Shown: positions 24,562-33,807, counted from the stretch's first letter. The stretch is 64,000 bases of DNA from CAZUDO01 sp964618895 (GCA_964618895.1 CAZUDO010000072.1:1-64000), one strand, 5' to 3'. A program made the numbers and translations. Notes: a model not told the origin generated them from the letters alone.

Positions 24562-26985
24562 ATGCGGCCCCCCCGCGTCACGCGCGTACCCGCGCCGTGG
24601 ATCGTCGCCTACGCCCGCTGGGTGATCCGCTGGCGATGGGCGACGCTCGCCGCCGTGCTGGCGTTGTCGGTCGCCTTCGGGGTCGCGGCGACGCGGCTGC
24701 ACGTCGAGGTCGACCCGGACCGCCAGCTGCCCCAGGATCACCCGTACATCCAGACGCTGAACGACCTGCACCGGTTGTTCGGCGACAAGAACCTGGTCGT
24801 CATCGGCCTCTTCCCGCACGACCACCAGGTTTTCACGCCGGCCTTCCTCGCCAAGCTCGCCGAGATCACGGAGCGCGTGCGGCGCGTGCCGGGTGCCAAC
24901 CCGGCGCTGGTGCAGAGTCTCGCCGCCCCACAGGTGAAAGCCATGCGTGGGACGGACGACGGCTTTGCGGTCGAGCGCGTGATGGCGACTCCGCCGTCCG
25001 ATGCCGCCGGGGCGGAGGCCGTGCGCCGGCGGGCCTACGAGAGCGATCTGTACGTCGACACCCTGGTCGCCCGGGACGGGACCGCGGCAGCCGTACACGC
25101 CAGCTTCGAGCTCACCCCGGCCACCCCCGGCTACCGCCAATTGCACGCGGCCGTGCTGGCGGCGGTCCAGGCCGCCGCCGACGGCACGTTCGACTACCAT
25201 CTGTCGGGGCCGGTCGTCTTCCTGTCGCGCGTGAACACATACGCCAGCCGGATCGCGTACTTCTTCCCGCTGGCGCTGGTGGTCATCGGCCTGGTGCACT
25301 ACCACGCCTTTCGCACCCTGCAGGCGCTCTTCCTGCCGCTGGTGACCGCGCTCCTCTCGGTGGTGTGGGCGTTGGGGGCGATGGGGCTTCTCGACGTGCC
25401 GCTCGACCACTTCAATACCACCACGCCCATCCTCATCCTGGCCGTGGCGGCCGGGCACGCGGTGCAGGTGCTGAAGCGATTCTACGAAGAGTACGACCGC
25501 ACGGCCGATGTCGACGCCGCGATCGTGGCGTCGCTGATACACGTCGGGCCGGTCATGCTCGCCGCCGGGAGTGTGGCGGCGGTGTCGTTCTGCTCCCTGA
25601 TCACGTTCGGCACCGCGACCATCCGGACGTTCGGGCTGTTCACGGCGCTCGGGATCGTCTCCGCGCTGGTGATCGAGATGACCTGCATCCCGGCCGTGCG
25701 GGCCTGCCTACCTGCCCCCCGCGCGCGTGAGCGCTCGCGTGAGGCCGCGGCGCATCCATGGCTCGATGCGCTGCTGGCGCGTGCGAGCGGGGCGGTCACG
25801 CGCGCCGGCGCCTGGCGCGTGTTCGCCGCGGTGACGGCCGTGCTGGTGGTGGCCGCGGTCTCGGCGAGTCGCCTCGAGATCGACACCAGCATGAAGCGGG
25901 AGCTGCGCGCGTCGGATCCCGTGCGCCAGGCGGACGCCATCATCAACCGGCACTTCGCCGGCACCAACACGCTCGTCTTGATGGTCGAAGGTGCCGGCGA
26001 GGGCGCGCTGGAAGAGCCCGCCCTCATGCAGGCGATCTTCGCGCTCGAGCGGCGCCTCGAGGCGGAGGCGGGCGTGGGCAAGGCGCTGTCGTACGTCGAC
26101 TTCGTGCGCCAGATGCACGTCGCCATGCGCGGCGAGCCGGCGGCGGCGGGCGCACCCGCCCTCCCGGCCACGCGCGCGCTCACCGCCCAGTACCTCTTCC
26201 TGTACTCGCTCTCGGGCGGCGCGGAAGACTTCGACACCCTGATCGACCCGACCCATCGCGTCGCCAAGGTGCGCGTGTTGGTGCACGATGACCGGACCCG
26301 CTTCGGGCAGCACCTGATCGCCGCGACCGAGCAGCAGGTGGCGCGCACGTTCCCCCCCGGGGTGCGCGTGCGCTACACCGGGACGCTGGCCTCGTCGGTG
26401 GCGGCGACGGAGGTGATGGTCCGGGGCAAGATCTGGAACATCGTCCAGATCGCCCTCATCACCATCCTGATCGCCGGCGCCCTGCTGCGCTCGCTGGTCG
26501 GGGGCCTGCTGGTCGCCACGCCGCTCGCCCTCACGGTGGCGGTGAATTTCGGCGTGATGGGACTTTTGGGGGTGCCGCTCGACATGATCACGTCGGCGAT
26601 CGCGGCCATGGCAGTCGGCATCGGGGCCGACTACGCAATGTACCTGATGAGCCGGCTCCGCGAGGAGCTCGAGCTGACCAGCGATCTGGACGTGGCCATG
26701 CGCCGTGCGCTCGCCACGTCGGGAAAGGCGGTGCTGTTCGTGTCGTCGGCAATCGCACTCGGCTACGCCACCCTCTGCCTGTCCGGGTTCAAGATCCATG
26801 TCCAGCTCGGGCTGCTGGTGGCGCTGGCGATGGTGGTGTCGTCGGTGAGCACGCTGGTGCTGCTGCCAGCGCTGATCGGCCGCCTGCGGCCGCGCTTTCT
26901 CGGGTTGCGGGACGAAGCGATGCCGCTGGCCAGCGGGCGTCCGGTTCGTGTGCCGGCGGACACGACGAGCCCGGCCATCTCGTAG
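24562..26985 (+). CDS. RND-superfamily (MMPL/HAE3) exporter
   Basis: The product is 807 residues in two repeats, each with one N-terminal helix, a large periplasmic loop and a five-helix bundle. First-half helices include TLAAVLALSVAFGVAATRLH and ALVVIGLVHYHAF; second-half motifs include FGVMGLLGVPLDMITSAIAA, then GIGADYAMYLMSRL, the MMPL-type transmembrane-4 Asp/Tyr motif for proton coupling. MMPL/HAE3 proteins export lipids, hopanoids or other hydrophobic compounds. The gene starts 10 nt after the acyltransferase gene, so an acyl-amino acid is a candidate cargo. It is a distant paralog of the exporter at 35-38 kb. Confidence 0.88.
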   Translation: MRPPRVTRVPAPWIVAYARWVIRWRWATLAAVLALSVAFGVAATRLHVEVDPDRQLPQDHPYIQTLNDLHRLFGDKNLVVIGLFPHDHQVFTPAFLAKLAEITERVRRVPGANPALVQSLAAPQVKAMRGTDDGFAVERVMATPPSDAAGAEAVRRRAYESDLYVDTLVARDGTAAAVHASFELTPATPGYRQLHAAVLAAVQAAADGTFDYHLSGPVVFLSRVNTYASRIAYFFPLALVVIGLVHYHAFRTLQALFLPLVTALLSVVWALGAMGLLDVPLDHFNTTTPILILAVAAGHAVQVLKRFYEEYDRTADVDAAIVASLIHVGPVMLAAGSVAAVSFCSLITFGTATIRTFGLFTALGIVSALVIEMTCIPAVRACLPAPRARERSREAAAHPWLDALLARASGAVTRAGAWRVFAAVTAVLVVAAVSASRLEIDTSMKRELRASDPVRQADAIINRHFAGTNTLVLMVEGAGEGALEEPALMQAIFALERRLEAEAGVGKALSYVDFVRQMHVAMRGEPAAAGAPALPATRALTAQYLFLYSLSGGAEDFDTLIDPTHRVAKVRVLVHDDRTRFGQHLIAATEQQVARTFPPGVRVRYTGTLASSVAATEVMVRGKIWNIVQIALITILIAGALLRSLVGGLLVATPLALTVAVNFGVMGLLGVPLDMITSAIAAMAVGIGADYAMYLMSRLREELELTSDLDVAMRRALATSGKAVLFVSSAIALGYATLCLSGFKIHVQLGLLVALAMVVSSVSTLVLLPALIGRLRPRFLGLRDEAMPLASGRPVRVPADTTSPAIS

Positions 26986-27008
26986 CGGACGCCCGAGTCC
27001 GCGCCCCG

Positions 27009-27770
27009 TCAGGTGGGGTCGCGACAGCAGGCGGGCTGTGGCGCCGACGCGCTCCCGATGCGCCCGTCTTCGGTGCGGACCCGCACGCGCGTGAGGGCAC
27101 AGTCGTAGCTGATCTGGACGTGGTAGCGGTGCTCGCCGGCCTGGCGCAGGTCGGTCGTGGTCTTTCTCAGGTTGGCGCGCACGGCGGCGCATTCGAGGTC
27201 GGCCAGAACGCGCCGTGCCACCGCCTGCGCCTCTGGCGAGAAGGTGACGGCTTCCTCGCGCACCAAGGTGAGGAAAGCCCACACGCAGAGCGTGGTGGCG
27301 GCGATCGGGACGGCGGTGACCAGGCGGCCGAGGAGGGGGCGCTGGATCCGGAGGGGGCTCCACCACGGGCGCGTCAGGACGAAGGTGTTCACGGTGTTGA
27401 ACGCCCCGCGGCCGAGGAAGACCAGCGCGAAGGCGCCGATGCGGCTGTCGTCGCCCCACTCGAAGACCTGGTACACGTAGCGAGCCGGCGTCCACGTGCG
27501 CCACGTGGGCCAGAGGGCGACGAGGCTCACCAGGAACAGATACGCCGCCAGCGTCTTCGCGAGCGCGAGCCACGGGACCGCCGCCCCGTCGCGCGCGAAG
27601 CCGACCACCATCGCCACCTGCACGGCGGCATACAGGGCCACGACCCAGACCGCGTCGCGATAGTGTTCGCGGTAGCCGGGCACGAACAGGTCGGAGCCGA
27701 GCACCGCCAGTGCGCTCGCGAGCGTCACCAGCGCGATCGCGACGTTCAGCCAGCGGAGCACGCGTCGCAC
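27009..27770 (-). CDS. Integral membrane protein of unknown function
   Basis: The product is 253 residues from a GTG at 27770; no good ribosome site marks the start. Five hydrophobic segments are evident: near 6-26 (NVAIALVTLASALAVLGS), 40-60, 65-85 (LAKTLAAYLFLVSLVALWP), 108-125 and 150-170 (VPIAATTLCVWAFLTLV). The last 80 residues are soluble and end in a Cys pair (PACCRDPT). I do not recognise the family. It converges with the RND exporter and diverges from tmk. Confidence 0.55.
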   Translation of the reverse strand: MRRVLRWLNVAIALVTLASALAVLGSDLFVPGYREHYRDAVWVVALYAAVQVAMVVGFARDGAAVPWLALAKTLAAYLFLVSLVALWPTWRTWTPARYVYQVFEWGDDSRIGAFALVFLGRGAFNTVNTFVLTRPWWSPLRIQRPLLGRLVTAVPIAATTLCVWAFLTLVREEAVTFSPEAQAVARRVLADLECAAVRANLRKTTTDLRQAGEHRYHVQISYDCALTRVRVRTEDGRIGSASAPQPACCRDPT

Positions 27771-27881
27771 TGCCGCCGGACATAGCGCACGGCGCGACCG
27801 CCGTCCACGCACGCGTGCGTCGATGGCGGATCGGGCTCCACAATGGACCGTCGGCGGCGTTGTGTGGTAACGGCCGCGCCG

Positions 27882-28502
27882 ATGGGGGCGTCGCGGCGCG
27901 GGATGCTGGTCGCGTTCGAGGGCATCGACGGGGCCGGGAAGACGACGCAGGTGCAACTGCTCGCGCACCACCAGCGCGCCACCGGCGTGGAGGTCGTGTC
28001 CACGAAAGAACCCACGTCGGGCCCGCACGGCACGCGACTGCGGGCATCGGCGACGACCGGCCGGCTCTCTCCAGGGGACGAGCTGGCGCTGTTCGAAGCC
28101 GATCGGCGCGAGCACGTCGCCGAGATCATCCACCCCGCCCTGGAGCGGGGCGCGGTCGTGCTGGTCGACCGCTACTACTTCTCCACCGCCGCCTATCAGG
28201 GCGCCCGCGGCTTCGACCCCGAGGACATCCTCGCGCGGAACGAGACCTTCGCCCCCGCCCCCGACCTGCTCGTCCTCCTGGACCTTCCGGTCGAGGAAGC
28301 CCTGGCGCGCATCCGCCGCCGGGGAGACGGCAGCGGCAATGCCTTCGAGCGCCAGGAGGCGCTCACCGCCTGCGCCGCGATCTTCGCGCGCTTCGCCCGC
28401 CCGTCCCTCCTGCGGGTGGATGCGACCCAGACGCCCGAAGCAATCCACGCACAGATTCTGGAGCGTCTGCCCCAAGCCAATCCTTCGCGCCGGCACGACT
28501 GA
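27882..28502 (+). CDS. tmk: Thymidylate kinase
   Basis: The product is about 206 residues from the ATG at 27882; ATG 27903 is also possible. It has the P-loop VAFEGIDGAGKTTQVQLL, the DR motif VLVDRYYFSTAAYQGARGFD and the lid region LARIRRRGDGSGNAFERQEA. Thymidylate kinase converts dTMP to dTDP for DNA synthesis. STKEPTSGPHGTRLRA holds the conserved E-P-T and G-x-x-x-R residues that bind dTMP. A 29-bp inverted repeat follows the gene. Confidence 0.9.
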   Translation: MGASRRGMLVAFEGIDGAGKTTQVQLLAHHQRATGVEVVSTKEPTSGPHGTRLRASATTGRLSPGDELALFEADRREHVAEIIHPALERGAVVLVDRYYFSTAAYQGARGFDPEDILARNETFAPAPDLLVLLDLPVEEALARIRRRGDGSGNAFERQEALTACAAIFARFARPSLLRVDATQTPEAIHAQILERLPQANPSRRHD

Positions 28503-28548
28503 TCGGGGCGACCCGAGCGCGGTCCGTTCTACGCGTGCCAACGACCCG

Positions 28549-28651
28549 GCGGCGCGGGGCTGCCCTCACGGAGGCGAGAGCGCGGCCGCTCCGAGCCCTA
28601 GGCGAGGAGGCCGTGCGTCTTGTCGCCTCCGTGAGGGCAGCCCCGCGCCGC
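28549..28651. repeat. Perfect 29-bp inverted repeat with 45-bp spacer
   Basis: The arms at 28549-28577 and 28623-28651 are exact reverse complements, beginning GCGGCGCGGGGCTGCCCTCA. The spacer carries no gene. The repeat fills most of the gap between tmk and the SDR gene. No T-run follows either arm, so it is not a classic intrinsic terminator; a strong RNA hairpin or a small non-autonomous mobile element are options. Confidence 0.65.
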
Positions 28652-28722
28652 AGCGCATAACCTTGACAACGGAACCAACGCTGGGGCAGGTACTATCGAT
28701 TCACCCCAAAGGAGGCTCTCCG

Positions 28723-29661
28723 ATGCTGCTCGAAGGAAAAGTCGCGATCATCACAGGCTCCGGCCGTGGGATCGGCCGGGAAGAAGCACTGATGATGGCC
28801 AAGCACGGCGCCAAGGTGGTCGTGAACGACCTCGGCGCGCACTTCGACGGCACCGGACAATCGAACGCCACCCCCGCACAGGAGGTGGTCGCCGAGATCA
28901 AGAGGATGGGCGGCCAGGCGGTCGCCAACGGCGACAGCGTCTCCGACTTCAAGGCGGCCAAGCGCATCGTCGAGTGCGCCCTCGACAGCTTCGGCAAGGT
29001 GAACATCGTCGTCAACAACGCCGGCATCCTGCGCGACCGGATGATCTTCAATATGGCCGAGGAAGACTGGGACGCGGTGGTGTCTGTGCACCTGAAGGGC
29101 AGCTTCAACATGTCCCGCCACCTCGCCGAGTACTGGCGCGAGGAGCACAAGAAGGGCAACGTGCTGAACGGCCGCATCATCAACACGTCGTCGGACGCCG
29201 GGCTCCTCGGCAACGTCGGGCAGAGCAACTACGGGGCCTGCAAGGCTGCCGTCGCCGTCATGGCGGTCATCATCGGGCAGGAGCTGAAGAAGTACGGTGT
29301 GACCGCCAACGCCATCGCGCCGGTGGCCCGCACCCGCCTGACGGTCGATGCGACGCCCTCCACCGCGGCCCTCATGGGCGGCCCGGTGCAGGAGGGGCAG
29401 TTCGACATGTTCAGCCCGGTGAACATCGCACCGCTGGTGTGCTGGCTCGCCAGCGACGACGCGGCGGGCGTGAACGGGCAGGTGTTCCGCGTCGGTGGCA
29501 GCAGCGTGTGGCCGATGAAGGGCTGGCACTCGGCGGCGCGTGTGCGCTCCGAGAAGGGCACGTGGGACCCGGCGGCACTCGGCAAGCGCCTCAAAGAGGA
29601 GCTCGCCAAGGGCATCACCGCGCCGGAGAGCATGAGCGACGTCTTCGCCGGAGGGCTGTGA
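28723..29661 (+). CDS. Short-chain dehydrogenase, 3-hydroxyacyl-CoA dehydrogenase-like
   Basis: The product is 312 residues. It has the cofactor motif AIITGSGRGIGREEALMMAK, an Asp in VVNDLGAHFDG, NNAG at about 100, and the catalytic set INTSSDAGLLG and SNYGACKAAV (Ser, Tyr, Lys). The extended cofactor loop VVVNDLGAHFDGTGQS is typical of the dehydrogenase domain of peroxisomal multifunctional enzyme-2 and bacterial relatives acting on 3-hydroxyacyl-CoA or steroid-like substrates. A strong AAAGGAGG site lies 7 nt before the ATG. The phosphatase gene overlaps its stop by 4 nt. Confidence 0.85.
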   Translation: MLLEGKVAIITGSGRGIGREEALMMAKHGAKVVVNDLGAHFDGTGQSNATPAQEVVAEIKRMGGQAVANGDSVSDFKAAKRIVECALDSFGKVNIVVNNAGILRDRMIFNMAEEDWDAVVSVHLKGSFNMSRHLAEYWREEHKKGNVLNGRIINTSSDAGLLGNVGQSNYGACKAAVAVMAVIIGQELKKYGVTANAIAPVARTRLTVDATPSTAALMGGPVQEGQFDMFSPVNIAPLVCWLASDDAAGVNGQVFRVGGSSVWPMKGWHSAARVRSEKGTWDPAALGKRLKEELAKGITAPESMSDVFAGGL

Positions 29662-30137
29662 GCAGTCCGCGCCGGCGCGTTCTCTTCGTCTGCCACGCCA
29701 ACACCAGCCGGAGCATCATCGCCGAGGCGGTGCTGCGCCGGCTGCTCGCCGAGCAGGGGCACGCCACGGTCGAGGTGCGATCGGGCGGCATCGCGCCCTA
29801 CGCCCGCGACGGCAGCCTGGTGTCGCTCGACGCCCGCCTGGTGCTGCGCGAGGTGGGCATCGAGCTCCCGCCCGGGGCCGGCGCCACGGATCTCAAGCGC
29901 CAGCGCCATCTGCTGGCCGAAGCCGACCTCATCCTGGTCATGACCGACGAGCAGCGGCGCATGCTGGCGGCGTTCCCGGAAGCGATCGGCAAGGCCGTGC
30001 TCACCCTGCGCGAGCTGGCGGGCGAGTCGGGCGACATCGCCGACCCGTCGATGCAGGACGAGCATGTGTTCCGCCACTGCCGCGACGAGATCGCCCGCTG
30101 TCTCACCACCGGATTCGACCGGCTGCTCGCCGGATAG
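29658..30137 (+). CDS. Low-molecular-weight protein tyrosine phosphatase
   Basis: The product is 159 residues from a GTG that overlaps the SDR stop (GTGA). The P-loop VLFVCHANTSRSIIAEAVL fits C-x5-R-S with the nucleophilic Cys and Arg, and the general-acid Asp is in DIADPSMQDEHVF. These residues define the LMW-PTP/arsenate-reductase fold. The D-P segment and the absence of extra redox cysteines favour a phosphatase over ArsC. Substrate unknown; a role in envelope polysaccharide regulation is common for the family. Confidence 0.85.
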   Translation: MSSPRRRVLFVCHANTSRSIIAEAVLRRLLAEQGHATVEVRSGGIAPYARDGSLVSLDARLVLREVGIELPPGAGATDLKRQRHLLAEADLILVMTDEQRRMLAAFPEAIGKAVLTLRELAGESGDIADPSMQDEHVFRHCRDEIARCLTTGFDRLLAG

Positions 30138-30155
30138 ACGAGGGAGGAGAGCGCC

Positions 30156-30536
30156 ATGCTGCGCTTCTTCAAGAAGACCCCCAAGCTCGAAGCGACCTTT
30201 CGTCCGGTGCGGGCGGTGGCGCGCGAGCTCTCGCGCGAGATCGACGTGGCCGGTGAGCTCGTGCTCCGGAACGCCGGCGGGGACACCGAGCTGACGGACC
30301 TGGCCGTCGTCCTGATCGCGGGCGGGACGCGCCGGATCGACCTCGAGCTGCCGGCGGCGTGGCGCGGCACGGTACGGTTGCCGGCGTCCGGGCAGCTCGC
30401 CGAGACGGTCGCCTGGGTGCAGACGCTGGCCGCGCCCATGCGTGCGCCGGCGGCCGAGATTCAGGTCATGACCACCGCCGGGGGCAAGCACACCCCGCTG
30501 GCGACGACGGCGCGCTTCCCGCTGTCCAACGAATAG
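30156..30536 (+). CDS. Small beta-rich protein of unknown function
   Basis: The product is 126 residues, without signal peptide or membrane segment. It reads as beta strands with Val/Leu/Thr alternation (RRIDLELPAAWRGTVRLPAS). The opening FFKKTPKLEATFRPVRAVAR and a central DTELTDLAVVLIAGG loosely resemble arrestin-like Spo0M proteins, but I would not assign that family. A GAGGAGAG ribosome site precedes the ATG. It follows the phosphatase gene by 18 nt in the same direction, so the three genes from the SDR onward are likely one operon. Confidence 0.55.
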   Translation: MLRFFKKTPKLEATFRPVRAVARELSREIDVAGELVLRNAGGDTELTDLAVVLIAGGTRRIDLELPAAWRGTVRLPASGQLAETVAWVQTLAAPMRAPAAEIQVMTTAGGKHTPLATTARFPLSNE

Positions 30537-30562
30537 GTGCGGCGGGCGGGAGGCCCGACGGC

Positions 30563-31855
30563 TCAGTCCGACATGTGGGTCAGCGTACGCAGCGAGAAGT
30601 ACGACGGATCCCACTGTTGCTCGAGGAACGAGCTCTGGAACCGTCCGCCGAGCGCGGCGCGATTGACCTTGTCGTTGACGCCGATGACCAGGTTCGGGAA
30701 TACCGCCGAGAAGGTCTCGTCGTTCTTCACGAAGTGGTAGCCGCAGGCCGCGGTGTAGAAGTACTCGCCGGCGCGGTTGTGCACGAGCTTCCAGTAGATG
30801 CGGTAGATATCCTGGTCGAAGTACATCACGACGCGGCCGAAGTTGTAGTACGGGTCGCTCGACTGTCCTTCCACGATCCAGACCCGGCGGGGGATGAAGG
30901 TGAGATTTTCCTGGATCCACCACGGGACGCCCTTGCTGCCGGGCTTTTCGTACCCCGCCGCCATGTACGGCGTCTCGACGGTCTGGCGGGTGGGGCTGAC
31001 GGACTTCATCGGGAACGGGTAGGGTCGCAGCACCGGGGCCAGGATCTGTCCCTCGCCGACCAGCTTCCATTGGTAGTACTCGACCTTGCCGCCGTAGCAA
31101 TTGAGGTCGTCGGAGAAGATGTCGAGCCCCGCCACCGGGTCCGAACGGGTGGCGGCGTTGACCCGTCGCGCGCGACGGGTGGAGGGGACGTAGGCCCAGA
31201 GCGCGTCCTGGCTGTCCCAGTCCCAGTAGCGCTTGGTGAGCGTCGACACGCCCTCCACGTCGAGCGGCTCGATGGCGGCGCCGATGCCCTGACCCTGGAG
31301 GTTCTCGGGGTTGTCCTGCTTGAGCTTGCCGAAATGTCTGCCCTGGAAGCCCTGCGTATGGATGAAGGCCTTGATGCGCCGGAACTCGCCGTTGGTGTCG
31401 ATGCCGTTGAGTGTGAACGTCGCGCCGCCGCCGCCGCCCTGCAGGCCGGCAAAGTTGAAGTTCTGGGCGATCTTGCAGCCCGCCTGCGGGTCGCTCTTGT
31501 CGATCTTGGGGAACGGCAGACCGAAGACGAAATCCGGGATCTTGCCGGTCACCTTGTCGATGAGGCCGCAATCCTTCGGGTTGAGCTCGTACTTGCCCGC
31601 ATTGGCCGCGGTCGCGTCCCAGAAGGTCTTGCTGTAGTTCTGCCGGAACTTCTCCGGATCGACCGGGGCCACCTTGAACCAGTACTCGCCCTTCTGCAGG
31701 CGCTTGAGCACCGGATCGGGGAGCAGATCCTTGCCTTCCTGCCAGTTGTTGGCATCCAGCGTCCAGGGCTGGTCGTCGGCCGCCCTCGCGTCCGAACCGA
31801 ATCCACTAGTCAGCAACGCCACGACCACGGCGACGCACAGACGAACGGCCATCAT
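30563..31855 (-). CDS. DUF1329 family LolA-like periplasmic protein
   Basis: The product is 430 residues from ATG 31855, with a signal peptide (RLCVAVVVALLTSGFGSDAR). The mature part matches the plan of DUF1329 proteins: an N-terminal NWQEGKDLLPDPVLKRLQKG, a central half-barrel with RRARRVNAATRSDPVAGLDI and a C-terminal RRVWIVEGQSSDPYYNFGRV. DUF1329 proteins are structurally related to LolA/LolB and carry a hydrophobic cavity. They commonly sit with DUF1302 and RND genes. Here it is the last gene of the leftward export cluster, 72 nt after the DUF4340 gene. Confidence 0.85.
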   Translation of the reverse strand: MMAVRLCVAVVVALLTSGFGSDARAADDQPWTLDANNWQEGKDLLPDPVLKRLQKGEYWFKVAPVDPEKFRQNYSKTFWDATAANAGKYELNPKDCGLIDKVTGKIPDFVFGLPFPKIDKSDPQAGCKIAQNFNFAGLQGGGGGATFTLNGIDTNGEFRRIKAFIHTQGFQGRHFGKLKQDNPENLQGQGIGAAIEPLDVEGVSTLTKRYWDWDSQDALWAYVPSTRRARRVNAATRSDPVAGLDIFSDDLNCYGGKVEYYQWKLVGEGQILAPVLRPYPFPMKSVSPTRQTVETPYMAAGYEKPGSKGVPWWIQENLTFIPRRVWIVEGQSSDPYYNFGRVVMYFDQDIYRIYWKLVHNRAGEYFYTAACGYHFVKNDETFSAVFPNLVIGVNDKVNRAALGGRFQSSFLEQQWDPSYFSLRTLTHMSD

Positions 31856-31927
31856 CGGGTCCCCCCCTCGGCGAGTCACGGATCGCCATCGTTCGCTCGT
31901 TTGCAGCTCTTTTGTCAAGGCTTAGCC

Positions 31928-32455
31928 CTACTGTGGGGCGGTGTCGCGCACCTTTTCCAGCTCCCAACGGAGTATGCCCCCGAGCAGGACGACCTCGGGC
32001 CGGCTCCCCAGGCGGGCGTAGAGCGCCGTCCAGGCGGGGTTGCGGTCGCCGATCTCGAGCGTCAGGACCGGCGTACCGTCGGCTGCCGTGACCCGTACGC
32101 GTCGCGCTGGCTGCCCCAGTCCGTAGTCTGCCAGCGCGGTCGGATTCGGATCGACGACCATGAGCGGCCGCAGCGTGCCCAGGGTGTCGATCAGGTCGGA
32201 GACCGCGGTCCCCGACCAGGCGCGCCCCTCGCCGTCCGCCCACCCCCCCTCACGACGCATCGCGGTCAGCCGCGTGCCCTCTTCCTCGAAATCGATGCGG
32301 GCAACGCTGGCGGGCGGTACGGTCAGGAGGGGTGGAGCGTCGGGCACGTCCCGTGGGCGCGGTGGCCGCCGGAGCGCGGGCAGCTCGACGACCCACAGGT
32401 AGCCGGCGAGCACGGTCAGGATGGCGACCAACATGACGGTGCCGCGCGTGCTCAT
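31928..32455 (-). CDS. DUF4340 membrane-anchored protein
   Basis: The product is 175 residues from ATG 32455; a GTG at 32470 overlapping the previous gene is possible. One N-terminal transmembrane helix (TVMLVAILTVLAGYLWVVEL) anchors a periplasmic domain. The rest has the DUF4340 pattern (VARIDFEEEGTRLTAMRREG, LGQPARRVRVTAADGTPVLT, then LEIGDRNP). DUF4340 proteins nearly always follow GldF/GldG-like ABC genes and are thought to be an extracytoplasmic subunit of that transporter. That is the order here, 7 nt after the GldG-like gene. Confidence 0.8.
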   Translation of the reverse strand: MSTRGTVMLVAILTVLAGYLWVVELPALRRPPRPRDVPDAPPLLTVPPASVARIDFEEEGTRLTAMRREGGWADGEGRAWSGTAVSDLIDTLGTLRPLMVVDPNPTALADYGLGQPARRVRVTAADGTPVLTLEIGDRNPAWTALYARLGSRPEVVLLGGILRWELEKVRDTAPQ

Positions 32456-32462
32456 GCCGCGC

Positions 32463-33800
32463 TCATGCACGCCGCCGCCGGCGCGCCATGACGAGCGCGA
32501 GGGCGGCCATGACGAGGGTGGGGGCGACCACCGCGCCCAGGAACACCGTGCGGGCGTCGCGGGCGGTCAGCGTGAGAGGCGAGAAGGTCCCCCCGGGGCG
32601 GGTCTTCGGACGCGCAGCGGCGCTCGGCTCGGCGCGCGCCAGTAGCTCGGCGCTGGTCAAGAGCAGGTCGCGGTTGCCGAGCATGTTCACGTGCAGGTTG
32701 GTGACGAAGTCGGCGTCCCCGACCGCTACCAGCACCCCGCCCGGGGTATCCTCTCCGCCGGTGCGGACGATCGCCGCTACCGGGAGCGGGCCCCGCCGGT
32801 CCTGGCCCGGACGGAAGACGATCCCGTCCGCGGTCGGCCGCCGATCGACGTCGGCCCACGTCGTCTCCGTGGTCATGGCCAGATAATCCCCCCGGAACCC
32901 CGGCACGTCGACCACCCGCAACGACTGCGCCTCCGGCAACAGCGCGTGCACCTCGGGCGGTCGCGAAACCAGCTCCTGGTTCAGGTAGGCCACGCGTGCC
33001 GACCGGCCGTCGGTGCCGAACAACCGCCCCTGCTCATCCACCACCAGGTCGGCCGCAGGCTCGACCCCGAAACGGCCGAGGAGCCGGACCACCGACGGCG
33101 GCGTTCCCGGGTCGGTCAGGACGAGCAGGCGCCCGCCGCGGGTCACATACGAGGTCAGCGCGTCCAGCTCGGCGGGCTGGAGATCGCGCGCCGGCCCCGC
33201 CAGGATCACGAGCCCGGCATCGGCCGGGATGTCGGCGGCTCCGGCAATCGTCCGCACCAGGAAGCCTTCCGTGGCGAGCGCCTGCGCCGCGTCGGATGCG
33301 CCGGAGCGCTCGTCAGTGCTGCGCGGGTCGTGCTCCCCATGCCCGACCACGAAGTAGGTCGGGACGGGCGGTGTGCCCGCCACCGCGAGCACGGTCGACG
33401 TGACCCAGTCCTCGGTGACCAACTCCACGGACTCGCGTCGCTCCCCCGCCTCCACCACCGCCGTGTTGTAGGTGCTCACCCCGAGGCGCTTCGCCATGCC
33501 CGGGCTCCGGTCGAGGTCGAGGAAGCGGACGCTGATCCGGGGCTGGGCCTCGGCGTAGAGGGCGAGGAGGTCGGCCATGTCCCTCCGGAACGCGACCGTC
33601 TGGGTCGAGTAGAAAACCGTGATGCGCACGTCCTCGGTGAGTCGCTCGAGGACTTCGCGCGTGTGGGACGAGAGCGTGAACCGGCGCTCGGGAGTCAGGT
33701 CGAGGCGAAGCGGATGGAGCGTGGCGAGCGCCAGCACACAGCCCAGGATCGCGGCCACCGTGGCGATCTGCACGGCGAACAGGAGCGCGGGGCGCGTCAT
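32463..33800 (-). CDS. GldG-like ABC transporter auxiliary protein
   Basis: The product is 445 residues. It has a transmembrane helix at each end (LFAVQIATVAAILGCVLALA; FLGAVVAPTLVMAALALVMA). The large periplasmic part between them has the ABC_transp_aux fold: FTLSSHTREVLERLTEDVRI, GHGEHDP and GRLLVLTDPGTPP are typical. In gliding bacteria GldG works with the GldF permease and GldA ATPase; outside them the set is found in many diderms with no gliding and unclear cargo. It follows the permease by 7 nt. Confidence 0.82.
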   Translation of the reverse strand: MTRPALLFAVQIATVAAILGCVLALATLHPLRLDLTPERRFTLSSHTREVLERLTEDVRITVFYSTQTVAFRRDMADLLALYAEAQPRISVRFLDLDRSPGMAKRLGVSTYNTAVVEAGERRESVELVTEDWVTSTVLAVAGTPPVPTYFVVGHGEHDPRSTDERSGASDAAQALATEGFLVRTIAGAADIPADAGLVILAGPARDLQPAELDALTSYVTRGGRLLVLTDPGTPPSVVRLLGRFGVEPAADLVVDEQGRLFGTDGRSARVAYLNQELVSRPPEVHALLPEAQSLRVVDVPGFRGDYLAMTTETTWADVDRRPTADGIVFRPGQDRRGPLPVAAIVRTGGEDTPGGVLVAVGDADFVTNLHVNMLGNRDLLLTSAELLARAEPSAAARPKTRPGGTFSPLTLTARDARTVFLGAVVAPTLVMAALALVMARRRRRA

Positions 33801-33807
33801 GGGGCCC

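Noticed and set aside
28663..28696. TTGACA and TACTAT before the SDR gene as a promoter
   Set aside because: The two boxes are 22 nt apart, too far for sigma70. One or both may be chance.
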